A stretch of DNA of 64,000 nt, from assembly GCA_002633025.1 (NCBI GenBank), contig NMRB01000322.1:182511-246510 (forward strand), read 5' to 3'. The stretch comes from Notospermus geniculatus. Its lineage: Eukaryota > Nemertea > Pilidiophora > Heteronemertea > Lineidae. This document shows, piece after piece, positions 1 to 11,094 of the stretch. The stretch's first letter is position 1, and the number at the start of each line of letters is the position of its first letter. The notes under the pieces were generated by a model. That model was not told the DNA's origin. It made no database searches and saw only the letters and a list, made by a program, of their open reading frames with translations. The translations under genes and the position numbers were made by a program.

Positions 1-72
1 GTTTTACTTTTATTTCATTCGTACACCATCGTCAGTGATACACATCAGAAGTACCGGTATTGGTTTGCTGAG

Positions 73-1032
73 TTAAGGTATATCATCATCAAGTTTGGCA
101 AACTTAGCACACCAGTATTTGTACTTCATGTCAAGAACCATCTTTTTTCGTTCATGTTCTTCATTCATATGTTCAGATTTCTTTTTCAAAATGTCTAGTT
201 CCAATGCGTGCTGTTCTGCTTGCATTTTCAGAACTTCAGTTTCTGCATCCGACCTCTTGGCTGCATATGGCTTAACTGTGCTATCATCGTCCTTATCATC
301 AGCCCTCGCAGTTGACGTACGGCCAGATGAGGAATGGGACTTCTTCAGGACCTTGGGGGTCACAATCACAGACTGAACAGTAGAGGACTCATCAGTGTCA
401 CTGTCATGAACAATTTCATCTGCAATGGATGAAATACCCACCTTGTCATCTTTGTGAACAGCGTAGGCTATTTCAGTTTCCGTGTCAAACGAATTTAAAT
501 ATAATTTTACAGCAAAACAAATATTTTCAATACCGTTGAAAAATACTTATCGTCGCCGGGAAAATGTTATACGCTAGGAGAAAATAATAAAACTCGTCAC
601 CAAAATTTCTGAAATTTTATTGGCTGATGCTTTTACACACTTACCATCTTTTTGCTGAATCGCGTCGTCATCAAATTCGTTTTCCAGGCCTTCAATTTGA
701 GCTGGTACAATTGCTGCAACGGCACGTGCTTCTTCATTGGGTTCAGGTGGCTTCTTGCCCCCTCCAGTCAATTTCATGTCTCTTTTTTCCTTGCTCAGAG
801 CCTTTTTTGCGCGACTTTTTATGTTGTCCCAACACTTCTTCAACTGTTTCACATCCCGTTTCACCACTCCGTTCTGGGAATTAAATTCCTCCGACACTTT
901 TATCCATGCTTCATTTTTACTTTTGATACACCTGTAATCGTTCTTTTTATTTTCAAGTGTGTCCTTATATTTCTCTACCAACTCTATCAGCAGAGACTTT
1001 TCTAGCTCAGAGAAATACTGCCTTGATGCCAT
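73..1032 (-). CDS. Myb/SANT-like DNA-binding protein (MSANTD3/NAIF1-like), two exons
   Basis: I model exon 1 at 1032-645 and exon 2 at 467-73, joining in frame to 260 residues, close to the usual MSANTD3 length. The donor at 644-639 reads GTAAGT on the minus strand. The acceptor AG just above 467 is the only AG nearby but has a poor pyrimidine tract. Residues about 5-85 hold the Myb/SANT-like fold: FSELEKSLLIELV, then ENKKND, AWIKV and CWDNIKSRAKK. The C-terminal exon is acidic and Ser-rich, then ends in a charged coiled coil (about residues 210-250) with KYWCAKF near the end. Family knowledge: such proteins are nuclear, DNA-binding, and related to the accessory protein of Harbinger transposons. 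An AATAAA signal lies at 9-14 (minus). I chose the second Met because the domain starts directly after it. No transposase neighbour is seen, so it may be host or domesticated. Confidence 0.72.
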
Positions 1033-1107
1033 GATCGACACACATGCACTGTTCTGGGTACACACACTGACAGATAACACCACAGGAGGACAAAATAGGC
1101 AATAATT

Positions 1108-1241
1108 GGGAGCTTATTCACAAAGCTCCCGTAACTATTAGGTAACGCAAATCCTTTGCCAGGCCTTGGTACAGGTTTCCAGCCAATTGACAATAGTTTA
1201 TGCACTCCTGTAAGTTATGAGAGCTTTGTGAACAAGGTCGC
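1108..1241. mobile_element. Small palindromic MITE
   Basis: The ends are imperfect inverted repeats: the left reads GGGAGCTTATTCACAAAGCT and the right end carries the reverse of TTCACAAAGCTCTCATAACT. It is 134 bp with no coding content and lies just upstream of the Myb/SANT-like gene. The family is not determined; the GGG..TTCA end style resembles the 118-127 bp MITEs elsewhere in this window. Confidence 0.5.
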
Positions 1242-1950
1242 TGTAGATTACACAATGCCATTTACAACTTATGCGTCAATAGTACATTGAAGGCTGACCT
1301 CAATCAAGTGTGACTTGAGGAAGGTCTGTGAATAACAAATTGCAAGCGAGAGTGCAAGGTTGACCTCAGACTCAGTAAGGATGAGGTCGACCTGAAACTC
1401 TCCCTCGAGCTATCCTTGAGCATCCCTCGCTGGAGTTTGAGTGGAGGATGAGGTTGAGTGATGTCTGTGCATACGGGCCTTAGGCTCCACTGACCCATTG
1501 GACCCCTGTGAAACGCGTTTCAGAGGGGTCCGATTTGGACAGCTAAGATGTTGACTTTGCGTAATCGTGTGTAATCCTATTGTTTTCCTTCTCTGCCTAA
1601 TTTATAACAAAATGGAAAATAGGCTTTTGCCTTGCCGGAAAGTTATGCAGTTGAACAGAGAATTCTTTGTTATGTCAAAAAAATGCTTTAAATTTTCAAA
1701 TCCGATGAAAATTAACGATTTTACAATGCTAAATTTGTAGCCTGTTTGGGCCGTAACCATTATGCATTCCCCCTTGCCTAGATACACATGATTGTTTAAT
1801 GTGTTAGTCTTGGAATGACTCACTTATAACCAGAGGGGTGCAAGGTGCAATTAGGTCAGTGGCTCAGATTAACCAGGTGATGTAATATTATGTAAAATCA
1901 GTCAATGTGGGAAGGTGTATTTCTGCAACATATTCTCTAAGGCCCTGTTT
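1242..1950. other. Non-coding stretch with decayed inverted repeats
   Basis: No credible coding region. Between about 1285 and 1500 there are short inverted motifs (AGGTTGACCTC facing GAGGTCGACCT) and a GGGCC-like end near 1483, suggesting one more degraded palindromic MITE. I could not define its ends. Confidence 0.3.
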
Positions 1951-2046
1951 ATCAAATGACAATAGGCATTTACCCCTTTGCGAAACCTGGATACGACTAT
2001 ACCCAATACCCAACTTCGCCTAGAAAAAGGGCTCGAATAAAGCAGC

Positions 2047-2122
2047 GAACCGCTGGTCTAATGGAAAACGCGCTGGTCTTCCAGGCCAATACTTGGAGGT
2101 TCGAATCCGGATCCGGGCTCTC
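2047..2122 (+). pseudogene. tRNA-Gly(TCC)-like sequence or SINE head
   Basis: An A-box-like TGGTCTAATGG (2054-2064), an anticodon loop CTTCCAG (anticodon TCC, Gly) on a mostly paired stem, and an exact B box GGTTCGAATCC (2098-2108) are followed by a T6 Pol III terminator near 2125. The acceptor arms do not pair, so this is probably a tRNA pseudogene or a tRNA-derived SINE head, not a working tRNA. Confidence 0.4.
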
Positions 2123-2169
2123 CCTTTTTTCATTTGAATATTTTTTCAGTATTTCGCTTTTCTGATGTG

Positions 2170-2953
2170 TTGGCCTACATGCACATGCACTTGATCACAG
2201 CGTTGATCACTTGTTGGTGGTCAGGACGCAAATAAGGTGCAGCCATCTACATGCTTGGGTACTCTATCATGTTTGGAGTCCCACTAAAACATGGCGGATG
2301 TCCCAAGTTATTTCAGGTACTGCCCGCGCTGTGGCGCGGGCGTTTTTTTAAAAACATGCGAGGCCCTCAGGTCTTTCAATTTGTTTTTCAGTTGACGGGG
2401 GATAGGCTGAAGTAGCAGGCGTCCTCTGGAGGACTTGTCCAAAAAGCACAACCTAAAATGACGCTCGCTGCCTCATTTAATCGGGTTGATGATGAATCAG
2501 TAACTCGATAATCATGTTACTCCGTGCATGAAGTATATGCTGCCTAGAATGTGTCCTACTTCGGGCATCAAAGGGTAGTTAGAGTAGGTGTACTGTAAAC
2601 AATTCATGGAGAATGCTGACCTATCTTGGTAAATACTTCAGTCAGGGTGTATATTTGATTAAAATCATAAATATCGTCAGTGACCAAGGGGTTAGGGGTT
2701 GAAATTTCTAATGTTGTCAAGTTGGAAAGGGTCACATGAAAGAAATTGGCAAACAAATTTGGTATGACTGGAAAGAACATTCTTCCTGGATTAGAGCCAA
2801 ATAAATTATTGAAGAATGCAAGCAGCAGTTTGGGAGAAACGGACTTGGAAATATAATGATCTCCGTCGGACTGAAATGCTGAAGTCGCAATGTAATCAGA
2901 TTTCCAAAGCTATAGTGGTGTCAGTGCCGAACCAAAAGCCGTATAGCCAGATA
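2170..2953. other. Non-coding stretch
   Basis: I see no coding region or clear repeat ends here. A short GC hairpin (CCCGCGCTGTGGCGCGGG) followed by T7 lies near 2326-2347. It looks terminator-like, but it has no gene context and is probably chance. Confidence 0.3.
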
Positions 2954-3214
2954 CAGGGTCGGATCCAGTGGGGGGCGTACGCCCCCCCCCCCTATTTTTG
3001 GCAGAGCAGTGATTTTTTTAGCAAGAAAAATTCAATCAGATAAAAATCCGAGTTTTTTGCTCTCAGATGCCAGGAAAATGCATCTGAAAGCACTAAAATT
3101 GTCAAATTTTTCTGGGGCAGGACCCCCAGACCCCCCTTTGGGCTTCACGCTCTCGGTGCTCGCCACCTCCATCAAGCTACTCCCCCCTCTCCGTCGACCC
3201 TGGATCCGGCCCTG
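2954..3214. mobile_element. Non-autonomous hAT-like element
   Basis: The element is 261 bp with terminal inverted repeats CAGGGTCGGATCCAG and CTGGATCCGGCCCTG (14 of 15 matching). The direct repeat AGATA flanks both sides, giving an apparent 5-bp target duplication. CAGGG termini are typical of hAT elements, although most of them make 8-bp duplications. A poly-C tract lies near 2980. It encodes nothing recognisable. Confidence 0.65.
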
Positions 3215-3388
3215 AGATAGCCTGGCTAGGTAGGCTATTCTAATTTTGAAATCTGAGTGAAAATAGACGGCGCAAACAACCTGAGTAGACGGCGATCCCG
3301 CCGGCCGCCGGCTGAATTTGAAAGCCCTGCCCTGGCTTTATGCATGCAGTTCAGCTTTAAACGTGCTATAGTCACCATCGCCACCTTA

Positions 3389-3562
3389 AGGAGGCTGTCT
3401 CGCGAGTCGAGTCAAATAAGAATGTAAAACTTTTTATTCATTGGTTGTAGGAGTTTCAAAACAAAAAATAGTAAAAATGGAAAAATTACTTTTTACATAC
3501 TCCTTCGTCAAGCTTATATAAAGGGACGTTTTAAATTATAGCTTTAAGGCGAGACAGCCTCT
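3389..3562. mobile_element. MITE with TTA target site
   Basis: A 174-bp AT-rich element whose ends carry GAGGCTGTCTCGC in opposite orientation, flanked on both sides by TTA (3386-3388 and 3563-3565). The TTA duplication suggests PIF/Harbinger mobilisation. No coding content. Confidence 0.55.
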
Positions 3563-3857
3563 TTAGATGCACAAACACGACTTGTATGAAAAGCAGTGAC
3601 TAGAAGGACGGACATGCCCAGAAATCCAATTCAGATATATTTAGTATACTGGGTCCTCTTCCGATCACCGGTCACCGGTTGTTCGTATGCGTTAGTGCTT
3701 CAGGTGAGGCTCCGATTTAGGGTTGAGTAGAGATGGCCAGCAAACGAGGCGTGTCTGATTGACGAATGAGGCATTAGAAAAGCGCCACAGCGGGCCCCAA
3801 AATACATTGCTGTAGAAAATTGCCGATTGACCGATGATCGGAAGAAGACATGTATAA

Positions 3858-4092
3858 TATAGTCCGACACAACCTTCGCGCGACCCAATGGAATGCGGAA
3901 ATACGAAATCTGGCAACAGCCTGCGGCTACCTAATTGTGCGTGTGAAAGTAGAGGAGAGTATAATTTGGTCACGCTGTCCAATCGGTTATTAAGAGTCAT
4001 TTATTGAATAAGATATGTGGTCAACCTGTGGTTTGTGGTAAGCCTACTTTCGTATTCCACTGGGTCGCGCGAAGGTTGTGTCGGACTATACA
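3858..4092. mobile_element. Palindromic TIR element
   Basis: Inverted arms of about 45 bp begin TAGTCCGACACAACCTTCGC and return at about 4046-4092 with small indels. No transposase. The superfamily is unresolved. Confidence 0.45.
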
Positions 4093-4099
4093 TTTGTAT

Positions 4100-5040
4100 A
4101 CCCGGGTCATTTATTCATGTCTGTTAAACAGAACAACACTTCATCTTGTATTCAGACTTGAGTGCCAACTACATTCTGTCTCTCGACATACCCTTATTAC
4201 TACTATTAGGGAGGCGTGGACCCCACTGGTATCGACTTTGATTCCCTGACTGACGCTGGTATTAAGTTAAACATAATGTTGTATGGTATCAGTTCTGATC
4301 GCTCTCAGCAGTCATTAAGATCAATTAACTTTGCAAATATGTATATTCAGGGCAATCAGGTCGTTTATCAGTGGGACAAAGTGCTTTTCTCCACCACCCA
4401 CATTTTTCCTTTGATGGTTCTTTTGTTCATATTCATTTATTGTTGGGATGTACCTTCTTGCTATCTACAGTATGTGGAACAGACTGCTAACCATTGTTTA
4501 GCTCGTCCCGACAGGACATACAATAGACTTTAATAAAATATTTATCTCTGCACTGCTGTTAATTGTAACAAATAGGTGGGCAGCCATAATGTCAATTTGA
4601 CGCAGCGCCCACAATAAAAAATTAGTTTAAATAAAAAATAAATAAACTAAGGTGGTCTATTCTAGTTTAACACAGTCCTTTGGCTTTTTCCAGTTGCCTC
4701 GCACAATTATGCAAAACATCAACGCTCAGCTAGGTCTGCTGGCAATTTGCAAGCTCTAGTTTGGGAGGGAATAGTTTGCAAAGACCGATGTCACTCAGTC
4801 TGAACTGGCAAATGCAAAATGAAACAAGCCTATACTAGGGGGAGACTTCAGGCAGATAATTCACTTTGTGGTAGATGAAAGTGTGCATGAATCATCGATA
4901 TGAAAAGTATAGAAACATACATACCGGTGAAATTATTCAAAGTTCTTTATTCGAGACACGTTTTGACCTCAGATGATTTGAATATGCATCAAAAGTCAAT
5001 AGATTACTTGAGAAAAAGGGCGAAAATGGGTGATAAAATT
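4100..5040. other. Stretch without a supported gene
   Basis: An open frame at 4216-4533 codes for 105 residues without recognisable motifs and is followed by AT-rich sequence with AATAAA (4533-4538). I do not support it as a gene. From about 5050 onward the sequence is shared in inverted orientation with 58200 downward, marking the start of the GPCR segmental duplication. Confidence 0.35.
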
Positions 5041-5327
5041 AAAGGAATGTTAGAAGTGTTAATTTGTAATGTTCCAAGTTATACTGAATAACATCCTGAC
5101 GCGAATGGCTGTTCTGAACATAATTAATGATTGTTTTTACTAAGGTTTTCTATTTGCAATATGTTTGTCTATTGTTTCCGACGTGTGCAGGCTATTTTTC
5201 TTTCGGATTTCTAAGGTTCCATAAATAAACTTGGGTGTGATTGACCGTCATACTTTGCATTAAACAGGGTATGAAGACTTTGATGCATATCGTGATAAAG
5301 TATTTCACTTGGGCTGCCTGTCTATTA

Positions 5328-5503
5328 CAGTGGAACCCCGGTAAGAAAACCACCTGCGGCACACAGCTAAAGTGGTCTTCCTAGCAAGGTGGTCGTTATC
5401 GATGTTCATTTTTTGTTGAAGTGTTCATATGGGACAGTGATGAGTGGTCTTGTTAGAGGGGTTGGTCTTGTTACGGAGGCGGTCTTCAAACGGGGTTCCA
5501 CTT
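5328..5503. mobile_element. TA-flanked MITE upstream of the GPCR gene
   Basis: The ends read CAGTGGAACCCCG and CGGGGTTCCACTT, flanked by TA on both sides. The end sequence and TA target suggest a pogo/Tigger or Tc1/mariner-derived MITE. Only its right part is preserved in the inverted duplicate near 57964-58067. It sits about 130 bp upstream of the receptor start codon. Confidence 0.55.
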
Positions 5504-5636
5504 TATTTCACGCCGTCTGCAGACTTTGTTTACCTCACTTGATGTCACGTTTTATTGGCGTTAACAAGAATGTCAAAACACTATGTAAATTAGACCTGTT
5601 AGACGGAAACTACATGAACAGAACAAGGAAATACTA

Positions 5637-6734
5637 ATGTGGTACATGAAAGAAATGTCGGGTGAGGTGCAGCATGACGGGCAGCACATTGAGCTATGTT
5701 GTCACCAGGAATCAGCGACGTTTCCTTGGGCCACGACAGATTGGACCGACAGGAGTATATTCTTCGAGGTAGTTCAAACATTATCAAACATCATCAACAG
5801 GTACATTTTGGGAGTTGTTGTCATTTCAGGCATCTTTGGTAACCTTCTTTCCATTGTGATATTTATTCGAGTAGGAGGGAAGGATCGTAGGACCACGACG
5901 TACCTCCTCCCGCTTGCTGTGGCAGACCTTGTTGCTCTACTGTACGGCTTGTGGTCCTGGATCCGCAGAGGCATACACATGCACACGGAGGGATACTATT
6001 ATATGGAAGATGTGCTTTCGATCGAGGCTACTGTGGCCTGTAAAACGATCCGCTACTTCAACAGAACCATGACGTGTGTGTCGTCATACATCATCGTAGC
6101 CTATACGTTAGAACAATGCATTGGCGTCTGGTTCCCTTTATACGTCAGAGTTCTTGTCACGACATCGAGGCGTCGCTTCATTCTTATACTAATTTTAGCC
6201 TCCATGTTCGCTTTGAATGTACCAGTACTGGTTTACTACGATGTGATCGTTCGGTCAGAGACCGGAGAGCCCAACTGCTTTTTTTATCCCTCACGGATGA
6301 CAGCCCTCGAAATCTTTTTCCTAGTCGAAATTATGGATGTGATTCTTCCTTACAGTATCCCTTGGGTGATAATATTTGTAGCGAGTATTCTGATAATTGT
6401 TCGTGTGTGGAGATCACGTGATGAAATCTCGTCCTCAGGGAAAAGCAGAGTTGAGGTACAAGGTTTGTTAAACCTACTTCTTGTCGCCCTGTTGTGCCTT
6501 ATCACGACCTTACCGTATGCAATTATCTGGGGTCTGTGTGACAGCATAGATCATCTGAATGTTCGATATTTCTTTTTAAACACGGAAAACGATTATAAAG
6601 CGTTCTTCTCACTTGGCCAGTCTGCCACGTCGATATCTCTCGCTAACCACAGCTTTAACTTTGTTATATATGTGTGTACATTAAAAACATTTCAAAGTGA
6701 ATTGAAAAGAATGCTCTGTGACCCTATGAGGTAA
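5637..6734 (+). CDS. Class A rhodopsin-like GPCR, intronless, probable neuropeptide type
   Basis: This is a 365-residue seven-helix receptor of the plasma membrane in one open exon. TM1 is about 57-79 with the GN pair (68-69). TM2 is about 87-108 with LAVAD (Asp97). TM3 is about 131-158 with Cys135. TM4 is about 178-200, with Cys214 in the second extracellular loop for the usual disulfide. TM5 is about 225-256, TM6 about 275-299 with Pro293, and TM7 about 325-346. Two class A signatures are altered: DRY is replaced by Glu-Gln-Cys (159-161), and NPxxY is NFVIY (341-345), without the proline. The start is supported because the same N-terminus is present in the duplicate at 57865. The ligand is unknown; a peptide receptor is an inference from overall style. 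Coupling by a receptor without DRY is uncertain. Confidence 0.85.
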   Translation: MWYMKEMSGEVQHDGQHIELCCHQESATFPWATTDWTDRSIFFEVVQTLSNIINRYILGVVVISGIFGNLLSIVIFIRVGGKDRRTTTYLLPLAVADLVALLYGLWSWIRRGIHMHTEGYYYMEDVLSIEATVACKTIRYFNRTMTCVSSYIIVAYTLEQCIGVWFPLYVRVLVTTSRRRFILILILASMFALNVPVLVYYDVIVRSETGEPNCFFYPSRMTALEIFFLVEIMDVILPYSIPWVIIFVASILIIVRVWRSRDEISSSGKSRVEVQGLLNLLLVALLCLITTLPYAIIWGLCDSIDHLNVRYFFLNTENDYKAFFSLGQSATSISLANHSFNFVIYVCTLKTFQSELKRMLCDPMR

Positions 6735-6739
6735 ACAGG

Positions 6740-7098
6740 AATTCTTTCGCTTGAGGATCTAGTTGTGAAATGAATCACGACCCATGCATGCAAGAATACT
6801 CGATGTGAAAAACACATGTATACAAACGATGTGACCAACATTCATTGCACTGCTCTGCCTGCTGGCCCCAGGCAGATAATGTTAGCCTGGTTCCACTGGC
6901 CTACAAGCCAGATAGCATTGTGAATATCAGTCATCGGCACCATCGATGGCTAGAGGAAACAAGGCTTGCATAAAGCAGCACGCTATGTTTATATGGTGAC
7001 CTAGCTCATACGCCTACACACACGATCGATTTCCACTACCCTACACCACAGTTTAAGGGGCATTCACATTACAGGTCGATCCAAACGTTTAGTTGGCA
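6740..7098. other. Downstream flank of the GPCR, no features seen
   Basis: No coding region, RNA gene or defined repeat was recognised. The similarity to the 57-kb duplicate stops at the end of the receptor coding region. Confidence 0.3.
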
Positions 7099-7102
7099 TT
7101 AA

Positions 7103-7238
7103 AGCTGACGTGAACGAACAAAAAAACCCATGCGACGAGCAAGAGAATTACAAACGCCCTGCAAACACCTCAAACGAAGTCTAAGAACATGATACACCCC
7201 ACGACACCAGGAGGGCTTTTTGTTCGTTCACGTCAGCT
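7103..7238. mobile_element. TTAA-flanked MITE
   Basis: A 136-bp element with perfect terminal inverted repeats beginning AGCTGACGTGAACGAACAAA, flanked by TTAA on both sides (7099-7102 and 7239-7242). TTAA duplication is the mark of piggyBac or Kolobok-type mobilisation. No coding content. Confidence 0.75.
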
Positions 7239-7242
7239 TTAA

Positions 7243-9060
7243 GCGTTCACACTCACCGCATTTTAGTACCAGGTGTCATAGAATGTAATGCCCCCGATAT
7301 CAGATGCCCGCTTGTTTTGTTCAGGGGTATCTGCTAACAGAAGTTCTGTTTGTCAGTGCCCGGCTGACCCTTAATCCGTCAGAATCTATTGTTGTGGGGC
7401 ATCTCATATCGGGGGGGNCGACAGCGGCATTGGTTTCAAGAACCCATACTCAGTCTTTCGTCTAACATTGATTATCGCTAAGGTACGCTTTGTAGCACGC
7501 GAAATGTGATATTTATTCTCTGCAATTTGTATTTACCAGCCATGATTCCTCGTTGCAACTGGTATCCGATCCTTCATCATCTGGTTGTGCGTGTTCAAAG
7601 TACCGTCATGACTAGATATTTATCTTACTTACGTCACTTCCGGCGGCAGCCAGATTTCTGCCGTCCTCAGTAGCCAGGACCGATCCTTCGCGACAGCCAG
7701 CACGCCAGCGCCACTAGCGGAAGACCGGGTACCAATCTAAATCTCAGGCTGCTCTAACGAGGCCGCATCGCGATATGATCTCAGATCAATCCAGCTGGCA
7801 CGCATTACCGCTAGCCCGGTCTGGCCTACAGTGTGTACAGATCACATGCACTCTGTCGGCATACACCGAGAATTCCCGTGACCTCAGTCAGCAGCTTGGG
7901 CATTTATGGAGACAAGCCTGCCGGTCTGGATGGGTCACGTGGGGTGGATCGTGGGTTGATGAAGGGATATAAAGNNAAAGGGGGGGGGGGGGGGTGCTCT
8001 TTACGGATAGATACAAGGGCTCAATCCATACGGGACATCTGTTCCTTATACACCGTATCATACTCAGCACAGAGATCTGGCGCAAAAGTTGTAAACCCTC
8101 ATCAGGTTTAGGATTGTACAAACACACTCCACTCGTCAACAATCAGCCTCATAATGCCACGATGACCCAGATTCATGGTATAGGCTAACATGAGCCCTAA
8201 CTGTAGATCTGCTTATCAGTCACTGACAGTTTAGACTGGTCAAAGCAGACCCTATACCCGTCTTAGTGAACTTGCCGTTCATTTGAGGAAAATTTAGGGG
8301 ATTGTTCATTTGTTGTTTCTGTCATATCCAACAATGCATCACAGCCCGATAAGTTGATAATGACTGCCGCCATGATATCAGCACTGGTCTTACGCAGGAA
8401 AGGATTTTCGACTTCGTTTAGTTACTAGTTACTAAACGAACTTCATTCCAGGTGAGAAACGAACTCGGTCGACATATTACTTGACCAAGACGATAGCCCC
8501 CCCTCAGGGAGCAATTTTATGGTTCTTTGAATGCACTAGCGCCCGCCAAACGTCCAACATTTTTCCATCGTCGACCACTCTTGGCCCACGCTAGTACACA
8601 AACATGTATGGTGATGCATAGCAAACCACGACCAACTGATCTTCATGAAGCCGCCAACAAAAACTGACAAACCGTCTTTATTGCACTCACTATTAACGTT
8701 CTCAGCTCATTATCTGCTGGACACGAGAAAACGACCCTCACAAACCATGACATCAAAAATGGATACAAATGGTCACTTATTACAGGCGTAATTTTTGCCA
8801 GCGGAAAAAATAAGGACAAAAATAATGGCTCACTATGGTGACCACGCGACCCAATAAACAAAGTATAAGTAGTATGCCACTACTTCATGCCTCGTTGACA
8901 GTTGATGATGGTCTCACAAGGGTGCCATGCTGTGTACTTTCCAACCTTATGGGTAGGCTACCTGGTGATAGCGTGTTGCTGAACAAGCCACTGTTAAGCT
9001 GTAGGCCTATTCAGTAACTCGAGTTGAAGAACTGTTGCACGGTTTTAAAAAAAAAATAAG
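7243..9060. other. Non-coding stretch with low-quality bases
   Basis: No supported gene. There are single Ns at 7418 and 7975-7976, next to G-runs (7980-7995), so short frames here are unreliable. GC-rich material near 7640-7740 has no recognised identity. Confidence 0.3.
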
Positions 9061-9078
9061 TTGTTAATTCGGTATTAT

Positions 9079-9099
9079 TTCTATCTATCTATCTATATC
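9079..9099. repeat. (CTAT)n microsatellite at the SINE 3' end
   Basis: About five CTAT units (GATA on the minus strand) sit directly at the 3' end of the minus-strand SINE. This fits the short tandem tails typical of tRNA-derived SINEs. Confidence 0.7.
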
Positions 9100-9360
9100 A
9101 TTACCGGCGTCGTAACCCTGTTGGATTTTTGCCGGAGGTATGGAGTCCACGACAGGCTACTGTCCACCTGTGTGGGGTCTTAATACTTGCCCTGGCATAG
9201 ACACTCAGGTACAAGGGACAACGGCTTTTATTCCCATCCGACGGACCCTGCAATAATGTTTCACAATTTTTTGTAATGCCTTCGCCCGGAGTCGAACCCG
9301 CGCCGACCCATTGTACAATTTGGTAGTCAAGCGCGCTAACCACTCGACCACCGGGCTTAG
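9100..9360 (-). mobile_element. tRNA-derived SINE
   Basis: On the minus strand the head reads GCCCGGTGGTCGAGTGGTTA with A box TGGTCGAGTGG (9350-9340) and B box GGTTCGACTCC (9298-9288), spaced as in Pol III type 2 promoters. About 190 bp of unrelated body follows, then a GATA tail. Its chance translation begins SKPGGRVVSALD, a phrase I know as a recurrent false ORF from invertebrate SINEs. It abuts the Gypsy fragment at 9361. The family name is not assigned. Confidence 0.75.
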
Positions 9361-9363
9361 ACA

Positions 9364-10500
9364 ATGGTGACAGAGGCGTTATGTCAGCAGTTGAAAGTTG
9401 TGCCTAAAGTTGACAATGAGATTATGTTGAAATGGTTCGATGGCACTCTGTTCCAACCATCTGGTTGTGTCATCCTGGACATTGAGTGTTGTGGACGGAC
9501 AACATGCATTGAACGTGTTGTTGTAGAAACCTTGATTGCACCGGTGTTGCTAGGACGTGACTTTATTTACAAGGTGGGACTGTGTATTGATTTTTGCTCC
9601 TATAGCTATTGGATCTCTACCCAAACGCCAATAGTGAAGTGACCTCTACTGGGGGTCAAGGCTAATAGGCAGCCAAAGGTGGGTGACGTTAATAAGAAGC
9701 CAACGGTCGTTCCGTCTGATCTGGATGCTCGTCGAATTCGAATGGTTGAATAACTGAAGCAGGAATTTCCAGACGTTTTGTGTGATAGACTTGGTTGGAC
9801 GAATGTGATCGAACACGAAATTGAACTTTTGGAGGACACGGAGCCAATTAAACAGAGGCCATATGCATTGACACCAGAGAAAGGTCAGGCTGCGGAGGAA
9901 CATATACCACAAATGCTTGCTGATGGGATCATCGAAGAGTCAAAGTCTCCATGGCGGAGCCCGGTGGTGATGGTACCTAAGGTGAGAGGAGGTTGGCGTA
10001 TGTGTTTAGACTACCGCAAGTTAAACACTAGGACTAAGACTGATGCGTATCAGATGAAGAATTGATTCGATACTTGGTGATTTGAAAGGAGAACACGAAA
10101 TTGAACTTTTGGAGGACACGGAGCCAATTAAACAGAGGCCATATGCATTGACACCAGAGAAAGGTCAGGCTGCGGAGGAACAGATACCACAAATGCTTGC
10201 TGATGGGATCATCGAAGAGTCAAAGTCTCCATGGCGGAGCCCGGTGGTGATGGTACCTAAGGTGAGAGGAGGGTGGCGTATGTGTTTAGACTACCGCAAG
10301 TTAAACACTAGGACTAAGACTTATGCGTATCAGATGAAGAATTGATTCGATACTTGGTGATTTGAAAGGTGTCCGGTATTTCGCAACGTTGGACATGGAA
10401 TCGGGCTACTGGCAAGTCTCTCTCCGGGAAGGTGATCGTGAGTTGACCGCTTTCTCAGTTGGGGTGAACCTATATCAGTTCCGTGTGTTGCCATTCGACG
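9364..10500 (+). pseudogene. Ty3/Gypsy retrotransposon fragment (protease end to RT start)
   Basis: The first open part (9364-9639) resembles the C-terminal half of a retroviral-type aspartic protease, ending near VLLGRDFIYKVGL. The next part holds the start of a Gypsy reverse transcriptase: a linker, then MLADGIIEESKSPWRSPVVM and RMCLDYRKLN. This segment is present twice. A 1-base frameshift just before the next RT block is shared by both copies, so it predates the duplication. RT resumes at 10362 with FATLDMESGYWQV and is lost after about 10490, before the YxDD region. Stops and truncation make it non-functional. No LTRs were found. Confidence 0.8.
9811..10370 (+). repeat. 280-bp direct tandem duplication inside the Gypsy RT
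   Basis: Units 9811-10090 and 10091-10370 are the same length and differ at only a few bases (for example CATATA against CAGATA, and GGTTGG against GGGTGG). The duplication is recent or is an assembly or haplotype artefact. Confidence 0.85.
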
Positions 10501-11094
10501 TCCTTGATAGGTGTGACGACTTTTCTGAATTGAAGTCTGTCAACGAGAAATATTCACAGGTTCCTAGTTGGCACTCTTCTCCAGTTCGGACAGAACTTAT
10601 TGATCCTGTGTTTGATAATCCAAATTCGTCCCAATCTTTGATTTTGGTTCTGAAGCCTCGTAGAAGGTAACAAACCATCACCTGAAGGTTTCTTTGCTTA
10701 TTCCAAAGAGAGAGAGACAATGATGCCAATTTCCAATGATACCTGTTTCTGATGGTGGGGAGACACATGCAAGCTATTATGAACCAAAGAATGGGACGGT
10801 GTGAGGAGAAACAAAATTACTTTAATTGCATCTGCAAGAGATATTCCATGCTCGTAACCGACCGCGCTGCCAACTGAGCTCCAGCAATTCATGGATTCCA
10901 ACAGCAGTGTCTCCATCAGTAGGCATCCCCCTCACGTGGTCAAGGTCCTTACTTCATTCTAGAAGAATGTAATCGCGATGTAAAGCAATGGATGATGCGT
11001 GGTGTCCCAAGTGATGACATGTGGTAGCAGGTAATCCGCAATGCAAATCTGCTGAAGGATCTATATGATGATCTCAGTGCTGCTCTTCATTTGA
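10500..11094. other. Non-coding stretch with a possible tRNA-like half
   Basis: From 10500 the Gypsy reading is lost. On the minus strand near 10890-10850 a tRNA A-box-like segment (GAGCTCAGTTGGCAGCGCGG) is present without a B box. Nothing else is recognised. Confidence 0.3.

Noticed and set aside
2326-2347. GC hairpin followed by T-run resembling a bacterial terminator
   Set aside because: The window is clearly animal nuclear DNA; intrinsic terminators are not expected and no gene ends there.
9101-9364. 87-codon minus-strand frame
   Set aside because: It is the antisense-located SINE read through; A and B boxes show it is a Pol III-derived repeat.
10850-10890. tRNA gene on the minus strand
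   Set aside because: Only an A-box-like half is present; no B box, anticodon arm or acceptor pairing.
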